Below, one piece after another: positions 52,251 to 63,192 of a stretch of DNA of 64,000 nucleotides (positions are counted from its first letter, which is position 1; each line of letters starts with the position of its first letter). The notes under the pieces are model-generated. The model did not search any database. It had not been told where the DNA came from and saw nothing but the letters and a program-made list of their open reading frames with translations. The position numbers and the translations under genes are program-made. Source of the DNA: M3007 sp964646615 (GTDB lineage Bacteria > Bacteroidota > Bacteroidia > Chitinophagales > Saprospiraceae). The DNA lies in NCBI GenBank assembly GCA_964646615.1, contig CAZYEV010000046.1, positions 1 through 64,000 of the forward strand, read 5' to 3'.

Positions 52251-53054
52251 TTAGTTGTGGCGCAAGAGGGTTTGGCGCAGGATGTATCCTTTCTGGCCTT
52301 TGAGTTCCCAGGGGCGAGTGAGGCAGTCGGCAGGTGGCGGTGTCTGGTTGCAGTATTGCGAGTCTAATATCCATTGCTCGCGCCGCACGAGGCCGACGTT
52401 TTGAGCGTACCAGGCCCGGCAGAGTCGCCGTTCGATGGCATTGGCGTAGTCCACCTCAGTAACGACGAGGACCGAGTCGAAGCGGAAGGCGCCGATTTGG
52501 GCGGGCACGTCCACGGAGTCGGCTCGATAGTTCCAACCGACAAAGGGGCGCAGGCGTTCGCCGGCGACTTCGATTTCTGTAGTTGGGTCAATCCATCGGT
52601 TGCCGTCCCAACGGGTACGCGGCGTCAGGGGGAACACCAGCCGCAGGAAGCGCAGGTTTTCCTCCTGTCGAATAGCTTGCGTGGGCGTTCGAGCGGCAGC
52701 CCACACGCGGCGCGGTGTCCAGTCTGCTGTGTCGGAAGGCCGCTCGTAGCACTCGATGCGGTACAGGAGCAGACCCGCGGCGTCTCGGAACGTGTCCACT
52801 ACTTCCTCGCGTACCTGCAGGCGTACGGTGTCGCGCACCGTCTGGCCGCCGGGGCCGAAGTCGAAGATGATGCTGTCCACCTGGTATTCAGCATACTGCC
52901 CAATGCGCACCGGGAAGTACGCATGTTGCGCCTCGGCCACGGGCAGCAGCTGCTCTGGCGGTGCAAATGGGTCGTCGCACGCAGCGGCCAGACACCCTAT
53001 GCACGCCACCACTGCGCCGCGCGCCAAACAACCACCGATGCGAAACCAAAACAT
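52251..53054 (-). CDS. Putative lipoprotein of unknown function
   Basis: 267 residues. The signal ends in lipobox CLAAAC (Cys at about residue 26). The body is beta-rich with Arg and Trp (YFPVRIGQYAEYQVDSIIFDFG, RRVWAAARTP, RPFVGWNYRADSVDVP) and is not a family I recognise, but the opening resembles small lipoproteins of unknown function in Bacteroidota. It is probably outer-membrane-associated. It forms an operon with rimM, 5 bp apart. Confidence 0.72.
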   Translation of the reverse strand: MFWFRIGGCLARGAVVACIGCLAAACDDPFAPPEQLLPVAEAQHAYFPVRIGQYAEYQVDSIIFDFGPGGQTVRDTVRLQVREEVVDTFRDAAGLLLYRIECYERPSDTADWTPRRVWAAARTPTQAIRQEENLRFLRLVFPLTPRTRWDGNRWIDPTTEIEVAGERLRPFVGWNYRADSVDVPAQIGAFRFDSVLVVTEVDYANAIERRLCRAWYAQNVGLVRREQWILDSQYCNQTPPPADCLTRPWELKGQKGYILRQTLLRHN

Positions 53055-53111
53055 GCCCTTAGAAAAAACGAGCGCCAGGAGATGCCTCTTGGTGCTCGTC
53101 GAATACCTGAG

Positions 53112-53184
<73 letters not shown>

Positions 53185-53342
53185 TTTTGATGGTGCAAAA
53201 TTAGCGACATCTCCGTCTTTTCACCAAGACACAAGTAGGAAAAACCCTGAATTTGATAAATCTTAACGGTTCTACTCATCAGTTGGCACAGGTTTTGGCG
53301 ATAGAAGGGCATTCTTGCTAATCGCTTTTAATTCGTTTTCTC

Positions 53343-53651
53343 ATGAGTAGCCGCAATATCGCCGCCTATCCTAATCAAACAACCCAGCCCGGTAGCATAG
53401 AGTTGCTACAAAATGGCCCCAATCCCTTTATCGAAATGACGCTTGTGTGGTTCACCCTCCCCGCAAAAAGCCAGGTGCTTTTGCGCGTGTTCAACAGCGA
53501 AGGTCGCGAAGTCTTCACGCAAAGCGGCCTGTTCGACAAGGGTGAAAACCACATCCTCATTCGCCGCGCCGATTTGAAAGAACCAGGCATCTACGCCTAT
53601 CAGGTGGAGAGTGAATACGGCGTTGCCCGCCGTCGCTTAGTGATGTATTGA
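53343..53651 (+). CDS. Stand-alone C-terminal sorting-domain-like protein, no signal peptide
   Basis: 102 residues. Nearly all of it is a T9SS/FlgD-Ig-type C-terminal domain: SIELLQNGPNPFIEMTLVWF, VLLRVFNSEGREVF, ENHILIRRADLKEPGIYAYQV and a final RRLVMY strand. The N-terminus (MSSRNIAAYPNQTTQPG) has no signal sequence, so export by Sec is not expected. It could be cytoplasmic, or the 5' end of a gene lost in rearrangement. A strong terminator follows. Confidence 0.75.
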   Translation: MSSRNIAAYPNQTTQPGSIELLQNGPNPFIEMTLVWFTLPAKSQVLLRVFNSEGREVFTQSGLFDKGENHILIRRADLKEPGIYAYQVESEYGVARRRLVMY

Positions 53652-53680
53652 TGCGCGTCGTAGCGGCTTGAATGGGCTTC

Positions 53681-53722
53681 AAAAGCGCCTGTTGCCTTCG
53701 AGCGGCAGGCGCTTTTGTTTTT
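53681..53722 (+). terminator. Rho-independent terminator
   Basis: AAAAGCGCCTG and CAGGCGCTTTT form a perfect 11-bp stem around a 14-nt loop, followed by GTTTTT. It ends the CTD-like gene at 53651; the A-run before the stem makes it potentially bidirectional. Confidence 0.88.
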
Positions 53723-53844
53723 CACCCTGTGAATGTGCTGGGCATTATGAGCACCATAACTTCAGTTTAACCCGGTGTTTTCCAACAAAATGCAAGGGTC
53801 TGCGTTTTTTACGCATTTTGAAAAACACACCTGTTCTATCTCCT

Positions 53845-54453
53845 ATGAAAATTCACTCGTTCGTTCTTCTGCTTTTCCTCAGCGCTCTGACGCTTCCGCT
53901 ACACGCTCAAATGACCGAAGGAAAAGTGCGTCTTGGCCTTCGCTTAGGTGTTACGGGCAGCAACCTGTACGACGACGCCAAAGCCCAGGACCGCAATGGG
54001 CGCATCGGTCTTTTGGGCGGCGCCTTTGTCAAAATCCCGCTGGGTAGCGGTGGCTTAGCGATACGGCCCGAAGTGCTGTACGCTACCAAAGGCGCTACCT
54101 TCAAGCGCGACAGCTTCATTTCGTCCATCAAATCCTCCTACATCGAAGTGCCGCTGTCGTTGGAGTACAACCTGAGCATCGTCAACCTGCACGCCGGCCT
54201 TAACGCCAGCCTGTTGGCCAATGCCAATGGCGAATTCAAGGACGAGCAGGGCAACCCCATCAACTTCGACAAAGAGGACTTAGAAAAATTAGACCTCGGC
54301 TGGCACCTCGGCGCCGGGTTAGACTTAGGCAATCTCGGCCTGCACCTGCGCGTTAACCGTGGCCTCAAGAACGTAGGCAGCCAGACGATCGGCGACATTG
54401 TCGGCAGCCTGAAAAACGCTGCCTGGTCGCTGACGCTCGTTTATGGATTCTGA
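53845..54453 (+). CDS. Outer-membrane beta-barrel protein (PorT-like fold)
   Basis: 202 residues from the ATG at 53845, with a signal peptide (SFVLLLFLSALTLPLHAQ). The rest has alternating amphipathic strands (VRLGLRLGVTGSNL, GLAIRPEVLYATKGA, YIEVPLSLEYNLSIVNLHAGLN, GLHLRVNRGLKNV) ending with an aromatic residue, as in small beta-barrel outer-membrane proteins of the PorT/OMP_b-brl_2 group. nadB starts 8 bp downstream in the same direction. Confidence 0.82.
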   Translation: MKIHSFVLLLFLSALTLPLHAQMTEGKVRLGLRLGVTGSNLYDDAKAQDRNGRIGLLGGAFVKIPLGSGGLAIRPEVLYATKGATFKRDSFISSIKSSYIEVPLSLEYNLSIVNLHAGLNASLLANANGEFKDEQGNPINFDKEDLEKLDLGWHLGAGLDLGNLGLHLRVNRGLKNVGSQTIGDIVGSLKNAAWSLTLVYGF

Positions 54454-54461
54454 CCCTTCGC

Positions 54462-56075
54462 ATGGCGCGCATCAAAACCGACTTTCTCGTTCTCGGCTCC
54501 GGCATTGCCGGCCTCACCTTCGCCATTAAGGCCGCTCAAATGCATCCTGACCGGCGGGTGCTGGTTCTGACTAAGACCAATGCGGGCGAAAGCAATACCC
54601 GCTATGCCCAGGGCGGTGTGGCCGCCGTGTGGGACATGGAGAAAGACACCTACGAAAAGCACATCGCCGACACGCTCGACGCGGGCGACGGCCTGTGTAA
54701 GCGCGACATCGTCGAGATTGTTGTGCATGAAGGCCCTGAGCGCGTCCGCGAAATCATTGAATGGGGTGCTCGCTTCGACCGCGAAAAAGACGACGCCAAT
54801 CGCTACGACCTGGCGCGCGAAGGCGGACACTCCGAACACCGCATCCTCCATTACAAAGACCTGACGGGCTGGGAAATGCAGCGAACGCTGATGGAAACAG
54901 CCCGTCAGTTTCCCAATATTGAGATCCTGGAGCACTACTTCGCCCTCGACCTCATCACCCAGCACCACCTGGGGCGCATGGTCATCCGCGTAACGCCCGA
55001 CATCGAATGCTACGGCTGCTACGCCCTCCATAAAGAAACCGGCGAAATAGATACCCTACTCTCCCGAGTAACCGTACTGTGCACTGGGGGGGCTGGGCAG
55101 GTGTATAAAACCACCACTAACCCTGTCATTGCCACGGGCGACGGCATTGCCATGACCTACCGCGCCAAAGGGCGTGTGGAAAACATGGAATTCGTCCAGT
55201 TCCATCCCACTGCCCTGTACAACCCTGCGGGTGAAAATCCGGCTTTCCTCATCTCCGAAGCCGTGCGCGGCTTCGGAGGCATCCTGAAAACCGCTGAGGG
55301 CGAAGAGTTTATGCACCTCTACGACCCGCGTCAATCCTTAGCCCCGCGCGACATCGTGGCCCGCGCCATTGACTCCGAAATGAAAAAACGCGGCACCGAC
55401 TGCATGTACTTAGACTGCCGCCATTTGGACAAAGACGCCTTCGTCGCCCATTTCCCCACCATTTACGAAAAATGCCTGAGCCTCGGCATTGACCCCATGA
55501 AAGACCTCATCCCGGTGGCGCCAGCCTGCCATTATATGTGCGGAGGCATCCGCGTAGATGCCTGGGGGCGCAGCAGCATCCACCGGCTTTACGCCGCTGG
55601 CGAATGCTCTTCCACTGGCCTGCACGGCGCCAATCGCTTAGCCTCCAACTCACTGCTGGAAGCCATGGTCTTTGCCCACCGCATTGCGCACGACACCCGC
55701 GAACAGGTTGGGCAATGGACATACCAGGACGACGTGCCCGACTGGAATGCTGAAGGCACCACTGACCCGCAAGAAATGGTGCTCATCACCCAGGGCCTGA
55801 AGGAGCTCAAAGAAATCATGTCGTACTACGTCGGCATCGTGCGCTCCAACATCCGTTTGAAACGCGCCTTAGACCGACTTTTCTTGCTCTACCAGGAAAC
55901 GGAAGACCTCTACCAGACCACCACTATCAGCCCCCAACTGATGGAACTGCGCAACCTCATCACCATCGCTTACCTGATAACGCGCTCTGCCTCGCACCGA
56001 CGCGAAAGCCGAGGCCTTCACTACACCACCGACTACCCCAACCGCCAGCCGTTCATCGAGCATTCTGTGCTGTAA
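54462..56075 (+). CDS. nadB: L-aspartate oxidase
   Basis: 537 residues. Oxidises L-aspartate to iminoaspartate for NAD synthesis, using FAD. The N-terminal dinucleotide loop is LGSGIAGLTFAIKAA; SNTRYAQGGVAAVWD, REGGHSEHRILHYKDLTGWEMQ and EFVQFHPTALY form the active-site region; the C-terminal part ends HRRESRGLHYTTDYP. This is the complete family architecture. It lies 8 bp after the barrel gene. Confidence 0.95.
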   Translation: MARIKTDFLVLGSGIAGLTFAIKAAQMHPDRRVLVLTKTNAGESNTRYAQGGVAAVWDMEKDTYEKHIADTLDAGDGLCKRDIVEIVVHEGPERVREIIEWGARFDREKDDANRYDLAREGGHSEHRILHYKDLTGWEMQRTLMETARQFPNIEILEHYFALDLITQHHLGRMVIRVTPDIECYGCYALHKETGEIDTLLSRVTVLCTGGAGQVYKTTTNPVIATGDGIAMTYRAKGRVENMEFVQFHPTALYNPAGENPAFLISEAVRGFGGILKTAEGEEFMHLYDPRQSLAPRDIVARAIDSEMKKRGTDCMYLDCRHLDKDAFVAHFPTIYEKCLSLGIDPMKDLIPVAPACHYMCGGIRVDAWGRSSIHRLYAAGECSSTGLHGANRLASNSLLEAMVFAHRIAHDTREQVGQWTYQDDVPDWNAEGTTDPQEMVLITQGLKELKEIMSYYVGIVRSNIRLKRALDRLFLLYQETEDLYQTTTISPQLMELRNLITIAYLITRSASHRRESRGLHYTTDYPNRQPFIEHSVL

Positions 56076-56209
56076 TTTTTTTCTAAGAAAAACGCCCTCG
56101 AGCAAAAGCAGCGAAAAATGACGCTGCCGCATCTGCGTTTACGGCGTATCTTCGGGACGATTCCCGGCTTATTTATCGGCTGAATCCATCAGTAGCATAT
56201 GACCTGTTG

Positions 56210-56758
56210 ATGAACGAACAAGAACTCATCCGGGGTTGTCTGCGCGGGTCCGCCCGTTGTCAGCGTCTGTTGTACGAGCGCTACGCGAGTCGAATGTATG
56301 CTGTATGCCTTCGTTACGCCCGTACGCCGTCTGATGCTGCCGATATTTTGCAAGAGGGTTTCATTAAAGTGTTTACCAAGTTAGAGCAGTTTCAGTTTCA
56401 GGGCTCTTTTGAAGGGTGGATCCGCCGCATCATCATCAACACGGCCCTGCGCACCTATCAGCGTCAGCGGTACGACTACGAGAGCAGCGGCTGGGAGCGC
56501 CTGCCCGAAGCCCCCGTTGAACCCGACGCCATCGCCCAGCTGTCGGAAGCGGAGCTGCTGAACTTAGTCAGCCGCCTGCCCGACGGGTATCGAGTGGTGT
56601 TCAATTTAGTGGCCATTGAAGGCTACTCGCACGCCGAAGCCGCCGAGATGCTGGGCATCCAGGAAAGCACCTCGCGCTCGCAGCTGACCAAAGCCCGCCG
56701 CTGGCTGTGCGAACAGTTGCAAACGCTCTACCCACACCTGGCCCTTCCGACCGAATAA
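56210..56758 (+). CDS. ECF-type RNA polymerase sigma factor
   Basis: 182 residues from the ATG at 56210. Sigma-70 region 2 (CLRYARTPSDAADILQEGFIKVFTKL) and region 4 (LPDGYRVVFNLVAIEGYSHAEAAEMLGIQESTSRSQLTKARRWL) with a short linker, typical ECF layout. It directs transcription of a small envelope-related regulon. The following gene (14 bp later) has a membrane-anchored N-terminus that could act as its anti-sigma. Confidence 0.92.
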   Translation: MNEQELIRGCLRGSARCQRLLYERYASRMYAVCLRYARTPSDAADILQEGFIKVFTKLEQFQFQGSFEGWIRRIIINTALRTYQRQRYDYESSGWERLPEAPVEPDAIAQLSEAELLNLVSRLPDGYRVVFNLVAIEGYSHAEAAEMLGIQESTSRSQLTKARRWLCEQLQTLYPHLALPTE

Positions 56759-56771
56759 CCGACGCACACGC

Positions 56772-58118
56772 ATGGAACGACCTGAACACGACCTGGATCG
56801 CCAGTTTCGCCGCCGCCTTCAGCAGGCCGAAGCCGCACCGCCGCCCTTTGTGTGGGAGGGGGTACAGGCAGCGCTGCGCCGCCGTCGGCGCCGGATCCTC
56901 TTGTGGTGGTCTGCCGGGCTGTTCCTGATGGGCGCGGTTGGTGTCGGTTTGTGGCTATGGCGCCCGGCCCCGGCAGCCCTTTCTCCTGCTGTTACCAATA
57001 AGGTCGGAAACCCCATTCCTGCGCCCGCATCGGCCGCTGGGAGCACGCCTGCCACCGGGCATGTTGCCGTAATGCCGGCACCCATTACATCGCCCGCGCC
57101 GGCTCATCCTCTGGCGTTGCTCTCCACGAAGCGCTCCGAAACTGCCCGAATGCAACATCCGCCAGCGCACTTGCCTGGTACGCCTCAGCCACCCGCTGAA
57201 ACTGAGCCGATGCCCGTTGCCCCCTCAGCAGAAGCGCCTGCATCGCCGGAAACGAGCTCAGGGCTCAGCATTTTGCCCACCCTGACGCCGGAACTGCTCC
57301 ACACAGCGCCGCGCTCTGTCAAGATGACTGTCGCACCCTTGGCGGAAAAGAAGCCCGGCCCGCACTCCACTCAGAAGTGCTACAGCTTCAGTAACAAGGG
57401 CGGCGTTTGGATGCTCGATGCTTACGGCGGCCCTGCGTGGTCGCTGCCTGAGTGGCGCATACACAACAGCGAATTAGACACTTACGTCGCCGCACGTCGC
57501 CGCACCGAAACCCCCGACGGCGCCTTCAACGCAGGCCTGCGCGTCTCTTATTTCATTCATCCCAACTTAGTATTACGCACGGGCTTGCACTACGACCAGT
57601 GGGTGGAACGCTTCGAGTATTTCGACCCTGACTTCATCCGCTACCATGTCGTCATCACCCAAAAGCTCATCAACGGCCAGTGGGTAAGCGTAACCGATAC
57701 CGTCGGTGTCGAATACGGCTCGGAGTATCAGAAGACCTACAACCGCTTCGGCCTGTTAGACATTCCGCTGCAAATCGGCGCTGAATGGCGCCGAGGCGTT
57801 ATGGGCTTCAGCCTGAACGCGGGCGCTTCTATCAACGTGCTGTTCCTCAAGCGCGGCCACATTCTGGATACCGCAGGTCAGCCCGTGTCCTTTACGCCAG
57901 GCAGCGGCGGTCTCGACGTGTATCGCCCGCGCGTCGGCTGGAGTGCCGGCGGCAGCGTACAGGCGTTCTACCACGTGGCCCCGCGCACGCGCCTGTTTGC
58001 GGAGCCGTACTTCCGCATCGTTCTCCGGCCCATTACCCTGCCCGCCTACCCCATCGAGCAACGCCAATCCATTGCGGGTTTGCGCATCGGCGTTTCTCAA
58101 ATTTTGGATAAAAAGTGA
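56772..58118 (+). CDS. TM-anchored protein with C-terminal beta-barrel, sigma-linked
   Basis: 448 residues in three parts. Residues 1-43 are cytoplasmic, rich in Arg and Gln (DLDRQFRRRLQQAEAAPPPFVWEGVQAALRRR is the anti-sigma-like segment). Residues 44-63 are one TM helix (ILLWWSAGLFLMGAVGVGLWLW). Next is a Pro/Ala-rich linker of about 110 residues, and then about 250 residues resembling an outer-membrane beta-barrel (FNAGLRVSYFIHPNLVLRTGLHY, RFGLLDIPLQIGAEWRRG, GLRIGVSQIL). It lies directly after the ECF sigma gene. A single protein with an inner-membrane helix and an outer-membrane-type barrel is odd. It might span the periplasm and relay signals to the sigma factor. Confidence 0.78.
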   Translation: MERPEHDLDRQFRRRLQQAEAAPPPFVWEGVQAALRRRRRRILLWWSAGLFLMGAVGVGLWLWRPAPAALSPAVTNKVGNPIPAPASAAGSTPATGHVAVMPAPITSPAPAHPLALLSTKRSETARMQHPPAHLPGTPQPPAETEPMPVAPSAEAPASPETSSGLSILPTLTPELLHTAPRSVKMTVAPLAEKKPGPHSTQKCYSFSNKGGVWMLDAYGGPAWSLPEWRIHNSELDTYVAARRRTETPDGAFNAGLRVSYFIHPNLVLRTGLHYDQWVERFEYFDPDFIRYHVVITQKLINGQWVSVTDTVGVEYGSEYQKTYNRFGLLDIPLQIGAEWRRGVMGFSLNAGASINVLFLKRGHILDTAGQPVSFTPGSGGLDVYRPRVGWSAGGSVQAFYHVAPRTRLFAEPYFRIVLRPITLPAYPIEQRQSIAGLRIGVSQILDKK

Positions 58119-58277
58119 AAAATACTGCGGCTGCAGGAAGCACTTTCTCCCCCTGCTGTATCCACAAACCGAAACCCGTTTTTCCCAAAACCGGCTAATC
58201 TTTTCTCAGAGAAAACACCTCTGGGCAGCGCTGACGCGCGCGCCCGCATCTTCAAAACATACTTGACGCGCACCTTC

Positions 58278-59261
58278 ATGTATCGGAAAACGCACATCGG
58301 CTACACGACGCTCTTAGCGCTGGCTTTGCTGCTGGTCAGTTCCTGCCGCAAAGACGTGTACGAGTTTACGCCCTATGCGCCTGTAGCCGAAGACCTTCAG
58401 CCGCTACTGCAGCAGGTGTCGGAAGCCAATAATGCCGTTACCACTTTTCGCTTTGAAGGGAATGGAAAGCCGCTGGCCGATACCGTATTAACCCTGCCAG
58501 CCGGTGTTCGCCTGCATTTAGCGGATGCGGAAGAACTCTTCGAGAACGAAGGCAGTGTGCCCGTACCGTGCAGCACCTGCCCCGACTTGCGCATAGAGGC
58601 CCTGTTCGCGGCGCGTAAAAGCGAGACGGCCGCACGCCTGTTGTCGCAGCTGACCTACCCCGAAGGCCATGTATTAGAAAGCGCCGGCATTCTACACCTG
58701 CAGGCGATGTGCTCGGGCCAGCGTTTGCGCTTGCGCGCGGGGCATTCGCTCAAGGTACAGATACCCGTAGCGACGCCCAAGAACAATATGGCCATTTTCA
58801 CGGCGCACACCGACGCTCAGGGCCATGTATTGGGCTGGAAGAGCGGCAACACGCCTGCCCTGCCAGTGCTGTGGGCGCCTTCTTCCGGTATGCTTCAGGC
58901 CGGCTATGAAATGCCGATAGCACAGCTGGGATGGGTCAACTGCGCGCGCATCCTGCCTGAACCTGTCAGCCCGCTTTGTGTTACCCTACCTGAGCAGTTC
59001 ACAGCCCTCAATACCCGCGTTTTTGTGCTCTTCCAAAACGTCAACAGCGCGGTAGCGCTTTCGGGCGCTATCAGTCAATCCCGTTTTTGCTTAGAAAAAG
59101 CGCCGCTGGGCTATCCGGTCAGCATCGTAGCCATAGCCCGAACAGGCAACCAATACTGGGTAGCCGAAACAATGGCGGAAGTCGGCACCAACACCCAATT
59201 ATCGCTTATCCCCAAGCCTGTTACTCAGGAAGATATCGTTGCCTTGCTCCGAAAGTTCTGA
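58278..59261 (+). CDS. Putative lipoprotein downstream of the ECF sigma operon
   Basis: 327 residues from the ATG at 58278 (a TTG five codons upstream is an alternative). Lipobox LLLVSSC. The body is beta-rich with three Cys in two places (CSTCPDLRIEALF, MCSGQRLRL). I do not recognise the family. The N-terminus after the lipobox (RKDVYEFTPYAPVAEDL) is proline-poor and helical. It follows the barrel gene by 160 bp in the same direction and may be part of its regulon. A terminator follows. Confidence 0.72.
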   Translation: MYRKTHIGYTTLLALALLLVSSCRKDVYEFTPYAPVAEDLQPLLQQVSEANNAVTTFRFEGNGKPLADTVLTLPAGVRLHLADAEELFENEGSVPVPCSTCPDLRIEALFAARKSETAARLLSQLTYPEGHVLESAGILHLQAMCSGQRLRLRAGHSLKVQIPVATPKNNMAIFTAHTDAQGHVLGWKSGNTPALPVLWAPSSGMLQAGYEMPIAQLGWVNCARILPEPVSPLCVTLPEQFTALNTRVFVLFQNVNSAVALSGAISQSRFCLEKAPLGYPVSIVAIARTGNQYWVAETMAEVGTNTQLSLIPKPVTQEDIVALLRKF

Positions 59262-59325
59262 CTGCGCTTCGCCTCAATTGCTTAGTGGAATAAAGAAACC
59301 CGTGTTTAGTAATTTCTTTTTACTT

Positions 59326-59359
59326 GCCGAGCCGGAAAAGTCCGTGTTCGGCTTTTTTA
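59326..59359. terminator. Rho-independent terminator between convergent genes
   Basis: GCCGA...TCGGC with an inner CGG/CCG pair, followed by TTTTTT, ends the lipoprotein gene on the plus strand. Its T-run overlaps the stop of the convergent flippase gene. Confidence 0.75.
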
Positions 59360-60844
59360 TTGGCCTTTCGGCGGCGAAGGAATAGGGCCTGTGGGCATTT
59401 TAGCCCTTAGAAATGCCGTAGGCAACAGGCGAAATGCCCAGGCGGCTGCTAATGCCAGACCTGCAAAGGCCGTCATTTTGGCCCAAACAGACCAGCCTTG
59501 CTGCCCAAACAGGACTGTGCCGGGGATGAACAAAGCAACCGTATAAGCAGCGAAAGGCCACGCAGCCCGAAGCGAAAGGCGCCAGCCGAACCGCTGCCAG
59601 GCCAGGTAAATCAGGCTTACCGCCACAAACGATTGGGTGCACACTGCTGCCGTAGCTGCGCCCATGGCCTGATGGCGCGGGATGAGCCACAGGTCGAGCA
59701 CTACATCGAGCACAATGCCCAGCGCAAAGAAGCGATTCATGGCCATCAGGCGCCCATCGGCGGTGAGCAGGGAAGCGAAAATATGGGTAGCCCCCATCGG
59801 CACAAATGCCCAGATGAGCAGGCCCAGCACATCCCACCGATAAGCGTCGGCGCGCGCGGGCATCATCCAGCGCACCAGGTCGGCCCGCGCGAAAAAGACC
59901 AGCAACGCCAGCGCCACAGCACCCGCCCAGATGAGCCGAAAGGCCAGCCCAACCAACGGGCGAACGTCCTCGCCCCGAGCCAACATGCGCGCAAACATGG
60001 GCAACAACAACGACGCAAACAGGTAACCCAACATGTTGGCCGCATCCAGCAGGCGATACGCACCCGCATAGACGTCGGCGTGGTAGCGCCCATCGGGCAA
60101 AAGGCGCTCCAGCAGCACCGCGTCTAAGCGCGTGTAGGCGCTCATCAGTAAAATGGCGAGTGCGTACGGGAAGCTTTCGCGAAACAATACGGCCAGCGTG
60201 CTGCGCCAACGACGACTGGCCAAACGCGGGAGGCGCAATGACACGCGCGCTTTGGCTCGCAACACGCCGCCCACAGCCAGAAGCGTCAACCCCAACGCCA
60301 GGGTTTGTGCCCAGGCAAACGCCTCCGCCGACAGATGCGCCGGCGGCAGTGCCCACAGCAGCGCGCCGCAGGTGATGAGCATGAGCAATTTATCCAACGA
60401 CGACAGCACACTATCGAGCCGATAATGGCCCAGGCCCGAAAGGTTGGAACGCAAAAAAAGGATGCCCTGCGCCAACACCTGATTGAACAGCAGAATGAGC
60501 AACAGCCCTATGGCCCGCCCTTCGTACCCCACCCAATACGCGGCAGCCAGGGCCAGCAAAACGTATAGCGCGCTCAGAAAGACCTTCAGCGTCAGCAACA
60601 TGGGCAGATATTTGCCCACCAGATGCGGGTGCTGGCTGACGTGGCGGTTGTTGAAGGCCTGTAAGCCGAAGTCGCCGACTATCTGGAAAAGATAGGCGAA
60701 GTTGAGCAGCGCGAAGTACAGGCCGTAATCGCCCAACGGCAGGCGGTTTTGCACCCCCAGGTCAATGCCGAAGATGAAAAAGGGCTTGACCAGCAGGTTG
60801 ATCAGCACCAGCAAAAGGAGATTGACAACAAACTCGCGCTGCAC
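59357..60844 (-). CDS. Wzx-type polysaccharide flippase
   Basis: 495 residues. GTG at 60844 was chosen because the longer frame starts with non-ATG codons inside the neighbouring gene, and the sequence from QREFVVNLLLLVLIN is the usual flippase start. About 12-14 TM helices are visible along the length, with the MATE/Wzx feel of polysaccharide biosynthesis proteins (NLLVKPFFIFGIDLGVQN, RLDAVLLERLLPDG, YAGAYRLLDAANMLGYL). It probably moves undecaprenyl-linked oligosaccharide across the inner membrane, perhaps serving the locus at 38.8-49 kb. It is 43 bp from the mutase gene upstream. Confidence 0.85.
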   Translation of the reverse strand: MQREFVVNLLLLVLINLLVKPFFIFGIDLGVQNRLPLGDYGLYFALLNFAYLFQIVGDFGLQAFNNRHVSQHPHLVGKYLPMLLTLKVFLSALYVLLALAAAYWVGYEGRAIGLLLILLFNQVLAQGILFLRSNLSGLGHYRLDSVLSSLDKLLMLITCGALLWALPPAHLSAEAFAWAQTLALGLTLLAVGGVLRAKARVSLRLPRLASRRWRSTLAVLFRESFPYALAILLMSAYTRLDAVLLERLLPDGRYHADVYAGAYRLLDAANMLGYLFASLLLPMFARMLARGEDVRPLVGLAFRLIWAGAVALALLVFFARADLVRWMMPARADAYRWDVLGLLIWAFVPMGATHIFASLLTADGRLMAMNRFFALGIVLDVVLDLWLIPRHQAMGAATAAVCTQSFVAVSLIYLAWQRFGWRLSLRAAWPFAAYTVALFIPGTVLFGQQGWSVWAKMTAFAGLALAAAWAFRLLPTAFLRAKMPTGPIPSPPKGQ

Positions 60845-60887
60845 GATAGGAGTAGTATGGGCCGCAAAGGTAGCCCTTGCTGGAGCG

Positions 60888-62987
<2,100 letters not shown>

Positions 62988-63192
62988 GGGTGCGCGCGGT
63001 GAAAGTCGGTCAAGCAATAGTGCGCTGCAAAAATACGCAGCTGGCTCGCTGTTGCCCGGCGCATTCAAGCGCTGGCTGTTTGCCTATTAACGCTTCAGGC
63101 TTTGCCGGTATAGATAGACACCGCGGCTTCGGTGTTGGCTTTTGGCCTTTAATCCCTTCTCCTTTCACCCTTAAACGAAAGAATGATGGGCT

